From a virus, in IMG/VR virus record IMGVR_UViG_3300040790_000037, positions 1 to 27,021 of that record: a stretch of DNA of 27,021 bases. One strand, written 5' to 3'. Positions 23,812-27,021 of this stretch are shown piece by piece (the stretch's first letter is position 1; each line of letters opens with the position of its first letter). The position numbers and the translations under genes were made by a program. A model generated the notes under the pieces. The model ran no database searches and was not told the origin of the DNA. It saw nothing but the letters and a program-made list of their open reading frames with translations.

Positions 23812-24368
23812 AAAAAATATTAATGATACATGATGTTAATGAAGATATACTAAAACTACCGCTGGACCAATACATCTTAACTTTTGATGATGGTTTATAT
23901 AGTCAATTTTATTATTGGCCTCTTATAAGGGAGATTAATACAGAGAAAATCTTTTTTATAACTTGTTCATATGTATCTGATTATAGTATGGAAAGACCTG
24001 TTTTTAATGGTAAATATTATAGATTTATGGATTGTATCAATGCTAGACAAGATTTTGAAAAGTCTGGTGATAGGTCACAATATATGTCTTTATGTGAGAT
24101 ATATAAGATATACTCAGAGGGTGGAATCATAGGTGGTCATAGTTATTTTCATAAGAAATATGAAAAGGGTATCATATTGGATTTATTAGAATTTAAGTAT
24201 GATACCGAAAGAATGATAAAATGGTTTGATGAGTTATTAAAGATAAAACCCACTCATTATTGCTTCCCATTTAATAAAGAGAAATTATTAATGAGAGAAA
24301 TATTAAGAAGATATGGTTTCACCAATTTCTATGGCAATGAAAGAGTACCAGTGGAGGCTCTATTATGA
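23808..24368 (+). CDS. Polysaccharide deacetylase-like (NodB/CE4) protein
   Basis: A 186-residue protein with the CE4 (NodB homology) signature: TFDDG at 25-29 (the two aspartates are the base and metal ligand) and H111-x3-H115 in GGHSYFHKK, the metal-binding histidine pair. A later CFPFN near residue 153 stands where the third motif (RxPY) normally lies. The family removes N-acetyl (or O-acetyl) groups from sugar polymers such as chitin or peptidoglycan. The length is near the minimum for the domain and no signal peptide is visible, so it would act in the cytoplasm on an intracellular or nucleotide-linked sugar. It overlaps genes on both sides by ATGA. Confidence 0.75.
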   Translation: MKKILMIHDVNEDILKLPLDQYILTFDDGLYSQFYYWPLIREINTEKIFFITCSYVSDYSMERPVFNGKYYRFMDCINARQDFEKSGDRSQYMSLCEIYKIYSEGGIIGGHSYFHKKYEKGIILDLLEFKYDTERMIKWFDELLKIKPTHYCFPFNKEKLLMREILRRYGFTNFYGNERVPVEALL

Positions 24369-25183
24369 ATTATCTAACATTATTTTTAACTGAACAATGC
24401 AATAGAAAATGTGAATATTGTGACATAAGTAAAATTGAAAACAAGAAAAAACCTAATAAACCTACCGTCAGAAAATTCATACCACTAATAAAAAAATCTT
24501 CTTGGTCAAATATAGTATTAACGGGTGGGGAGGTTTCTTTAATTGACCCATTACTATTAGATTTCATAATGACTGAGTTAAAAGATAAGATACTCAAAAT
24601 CAACACAAATGGTTTGTGGTTTAAATTTGGTCATTTCAAAAAATATTATGAAATAACCGACTACATTCAATATCATCCCATATCTGAAATAAATGAACAT
24701 TTTGAACCTATAATTGATAAAAAAATAACTTATTACTTTCCAATACACAAGAAGAATATTGATTATCTTGATGATTTTTTGAATAGAAATAGAAATTTAG
24801 TAATAAGATTAGCACCTTATGATATGAAATATTTGAATAATAAGTATTTGTTAAGTGTTGGTGATTTTACTGAAATAAGTAGAATCATAGGAAAATATGG
24901 TAACATAACAACCGATACAAAGAAAATGTTTGATTTTCTTTCAAGAAATAATGATTTAACTTTGTTAAAGAAAATGTGTTTCTATCCATCAATAGATTTT
25001 GTTAATTGTAGGATTAACAAATGTATAAAAAGTCATTCACTATCTACTTGGATATCACTAACTGAAGAAAATTTTAACAATATGGAACAGTTAAAATATA
25101 CTAAAGATAGTATGTGTGATTATTGTCATATGTTTGTAAGAGATTTTGAAACAATAATAAGGAAATTAGTATGTTCGGATTAG
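24365..25183 (+). CDS. Radical SAM enzyme (rSAM 5)
   Basis: A 272-residue protein. C12-x3-C16-x2-C19 (EQCNRKCEYCD) and GGEV at 54-57 followed by an INTNG strand. Additional cysteines at 205, 215, 220, 251, 254 and 270 suggest an auxiliary cluster but no standard SPASM domain. It is paralogous to the next gene (shared LF-TE-CN-KCEYCD, L-LTGGE, K-NTNG, YY...HP blocks). The ATG overlaps the deacetylase stop (ATGA). A QueE-like role was considered because of the small size, but the sequence beyond the core motifs does not support it. The substrate is unknown. Confidence 0.82.
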   Translation: MNYLTLFLTEQCNRKCEYCDISKIENKKKPNKPTVRKFIPLIKKSSWSNIVLTGGEVSLIDPLLLDFIMTELKDKILKINTNGLWFKFGHFKKYYEITDYIQYHPISEINEHFEPIIDKKITYYFPIHKKNIDYLDDFLNRNRNLVIRLAPYDMKYLNNKYLLSVGDFTEISRIIGKYGNITTDTKKMFDFLSRNNDLTLLKKMCFYPSIDFVNCRINKCIKSHSLSTWISLTEENFNNMEQLKYTKDSMCDYCHMFVRDFETIIRKLVCSD

Positions 25184-26064
25184 AGAATAAGTTATCTGCT
25201 GTTAGATTTTCATTGTTTATAACCGAGTTGTGTAATTTAAAATGTGAGTATTGTGATATACCACTACAAAAAGAACATTTTGATTGTAATGCAAAACTAT
25301 TATTAAAATATCTACCAATTATTGATACATATGATTTTGATTGTTATACTCTTACTGGTGGTGAACCAGGACTTTCATCCTGTATTCCAGAAGTATTTGA
25401 CATTGTAACAAAACCTGTAAAAGTCAATACTAACGGAGTGTTCTTTGAAAGAGGATTTTTCGAAAAATATTATGATAAAATTCAAGAGGTTGGATACCAT
25501 CTTTTGAAGCATCCTGGCGAAGTCGTTCCAGATTCGTCGTTATTGAGAGATAAAAAAATAGTGTTATACATACCCTTCGATAATTATAATTGGTTTTTGA
25601 TACCTAAAATGGTTGAAGATAATCCTGATATAATGTTCAATTTTATACCTTATATTAGAAAGATAGAAGGTGATAGTCACGATAAAACAGTATCACTTGA
25701 CAATATGAGAAAGTTATACAAATCAATATATCACTTCAAAAATACTCAATCAAAAAGTTTATCAATATTAATGAATAAATTAAATCAATCCAATTTAGAA
25801 TCCCATAGAAAATTTTGTATGAACTCAAATACTCGTTATTTGTTTGACTTCACAAGAGGAAAAATATATAGGTGTGCTAAAAGCCGTATACATAATAAAA
25901 GTGTAGAAATGAATGATGAGAATATTGATAAAATTAAGACATTTACATTATTCGAGAATGATGATATTATGGACGAGGCTTGTAAAGATTGTTACTATTT
26001 TACATTCTTTTTAAGATATGCAATGAGAAATAGTATATTAAAGAATAAGAGGAATTATAGTTGA
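25171..26064 (+). CDS. Radical SAM enzyme (rSAM 6), paralogue of rSAM 5
   Basis: A 297-residue protein. C21-x3-C25-x2-C28 (ELCNLKCEYCD), GGEP at 63-66 and VNTNG. The C-terminus has C216, G230-x4-C235 (RGKIYRC) and C271-x2-C274, a partial SPASM (twitch-like) layout that probably holds one auxiliary cluster. It overlaps rSAM 5 by 13 bases and is its diverged tandem duplicate. Its stop TGA shares TTGA with the next gene's TTG start. The pair may act on two positions of one substrate or on related substrates. Confidence 0.82.
   Translation: MFGLENKLSAVRFSLFITELCNLKCEYCDIPLQKEHFDCNAKLLLKYLPIIDTYDFDCYTLTGGEPGLSSCIPEVFDIVTKPVKVNTNGVFFERGFFEKYYDKIQEVGYHLLKHPGEVVPDSSLLRDKKIVLYIPFDNYNWFLIPKMVEDNPDIMFNFIPYIRKIEGDSHDKTVSLDNMRKLYKSIYHFKNTQSKSLSILMNKLNQSNLESHRKFCMNSNTRYLFDFTRGKIYRCAKSRIHNKSVEMNDENIDKIKTFTLFENDDIMDEACKDCYYFTFFLRYAMRNSILKNKRNYS
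26048..26063 (+). promoter_or_regulatory. Ribosome-binding site deciding a TTG start
   Basis: AGAGGA at 26048-26053 is followed seven bases later by TTG (26061-26063), which overlaps the previous stop as TTGA. The frame has no ATG or GTG before its radical SAM motif, so this TTG is the best start. Confidence 0.65.
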
Positions 26065-27021
26065 ATATAATTTTCAGTGGTTCATTTCATAATTATGTTT
26101 ATGATGATACTCTATTTGTATCATGGAACTTGATAGAAGATTGTAATTTTAACTGTTACTATTGTGGAACCAAACAAGGTAGAAGTTATGGTAAGGATAA
26201 CTATAAGAAATTATTGAATGAAGAATTGATATCAAATGTAATAGATTTAATATCTTCAAAAACAAATTATGAAAAGATTGATTTTACTATATCAGGTGGT
26301 GAACCAAGTATAATAGAAGAACATCTTTTTGAATTTTTACTAAATGAGATAAAAGATAAATTAAGTTCTTTCAAAACAACCATTAGATATATGACTAATT
26401 TATCTAATGAAATTTCATATTATAAAAAGTTATGGAATATACTTGATAACTCAAGAATATTATTTTCACCAACAATACATTATCAAAGTAATATTGATAA
26501 ATTTGAAAGTAAAATAAAGAAATTATCATATGAACCTATTATAATTGATATAAGAGTTCCTATTATAGCAAAAAGTATTAGAATGTCTATACATAGATAT
26601 GAGAAATTAAAGAAAATGATAAGTGAAAATATTTTTGTTATTCCAAAGTATATTATGGAATTTGAAAATAAGATAAACAAAAATACTTATGATTGGATAG
26701 TTAGAGAGAATGAAGATATAGTTTATAAACAACCACTTGATTTATCTTTTGATACATTAATACTTGATGATAATGATAATGTTATTTGGAAAAAACAAAA
26801 TAGAGATATATTCAGTAATTATTATAAAAAAGGAATAAAATGGATATGTTATTTAAAATCTAATATCTTTATTGATTATAAAGGTTTATCTTGGAAGTGT
26901 ATAAATGACTCAAATGCTGGTAAGATAATAGATAATGATATAGTATTATGTGAGTATCCAGTATGTTCTTGTGGTCATCAAATACCAAAGATAAATTTGA
27001 AGTATAAGAAAAGAGTTGAAA
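26061..27021 (+). CDS. Radical SAM enzyme (rSAM 7), partial, TTG start, runs off the right edge
   Basis: An open frame of 320 codons reaches the window end without a stop. Starting from TTG, it has C28-x3-C32-x2-C35 (EDCNFNCYYCGT) and GGEP at 79-82. Near the visible end a C-x11-G-x4-C group (CYLKSNIFIDYKGLSWKC) and LCEYPVCSCG resemble the C-terminus of rSAM 4 (G-x4-C, then C-x4-C-x-C). It is thus the closest relative of rSAM 4 here but keeps the normal GGEP. The ribosome-binding site and TTGA overlap support the start. The C-terminal cluster region appears nearly complete, so the stop is probably not far outside. Confidence 0.78.
   Translation, partial: MNIIFSGSFHNYVYDDTLFVSWNLIEDCNFNCYYCGTKQGRSYGKDNYKKLLNEELISNVIDLISSKTNYEKIDFTISGGEPSIIEEHLFEFLLNEIKDKLSSFKTTIRYMTNLSNEISYYKKLWNILDNSRILFSPTIHYQSNIDKFESKIKKLSYEPIIIDIRVPIIAKSIRMSIHRYEKLKKMISENIFVIPKYIMEFENKINKNTYDWIVRENEDIVYKQPLDLSFDTLILDDNDNVIWKKQNRDIFSNYYKKGIKWICYLKSNIFIDYKGLSWKCINDSNAGKIIDNDIVLCEYPVCSCGHQIPKINLKYKKRVE

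Noticed and set aside
24365-26064. QueE-like (7-deazaguanine pathway) function for rSAM 5 and rSAM 6
   Set aside because: Size and core motifs fit loosely, but the C-terminal cysteine groups and absence of other queuosine genes in the window do not support it.
1-27021. tRNA genes, CRISPR arrays, insertion sequences or an integrase
   Set aside because: The gaps are too short for most of these, and no cloverleaf, spaced repeats, transposase or integrase motif was seen.

Overview
The window is a gene-dense, strongly AT-rich stretch with every convincing gene on the + strand, short gaps and many stop/start overlaps. It carries homologues of T4 baseplate-wedge proteins (gp25, gp6), a P2 gpI / T4 gp7-like wedge protein and a T4 gp55-like late sigma factor. 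This indicates a tailed phage with a contractile tail, related to the T4-like myoviruses and infecting a low-GC host. Shine-Dalgarno sites are mostly strong (AGGAG/GGGGAG types) and codon use fits the standard bacterial code. The host cannot be named from this sequence. T4-related Campylobacter phages are similarly AT-rich and are known to carry radical SAM genes, so they are a possible comparison and no more.

Region 1 (1-182) is a non-coding left edge with a terminator-like hairpin and two 28-bp direct repeats 31 bp apart. Region 2 (183-5855) is the baseplate-wedge module in the order gp25, gp6, gpI/gp7-like, the same order as W-J-I of P2. Region 3 (5867-14669) holds host-contact proteins: two paralogous fibre or baseplate-attachment proteins, the second extended by about 21 kelch motifs, then four short fibre proteins sharing an N-terminal domain. 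Three of these four have His-x-His tips and one has a different C-terminus. A small P-loop protein and a Cys-containing protein lie among them.

Region 4 (about 14670-27021) is the unusual part. It opens with a near-consensus sigma-70 promoter; a second promoter with the same -35, 17-bp spacer and -10 lies at 20683-20711. It encodes seven radical SAM proteins: two with full or variant SPASM domains, five with shorter Cys-containing C-termini, and the last one starting at TTG and running off the window. Interleaved are three related glycosyltransferase-like (GT-B-like) proteins, a NodB-type polysaccharide deacetylase, the gp55-like sigma factor and several unknown proteins. Directly after the two SPASM enzymes is a 163-residue protein whose last 31 residues contain 11 cysteines in CxC runs. 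It is the obvious candidate substrate for peptide-modifying radical SAM chemistry.

Working model (inference): regions 2 and 3 are late virion genes. Region 4 is transcribed from host-type promoters, supplies the late sigma factor, and carries one or two modification systems. One would be a RiPP-like radical SAM/SPASM system acting on the Cys-rich protein. The other would be a glycan-directed set of glycosyltransferase-like proteins, a deacetylase and small radical SAM enzymes. No function in region 4 beyond family level is proven by the sequence.
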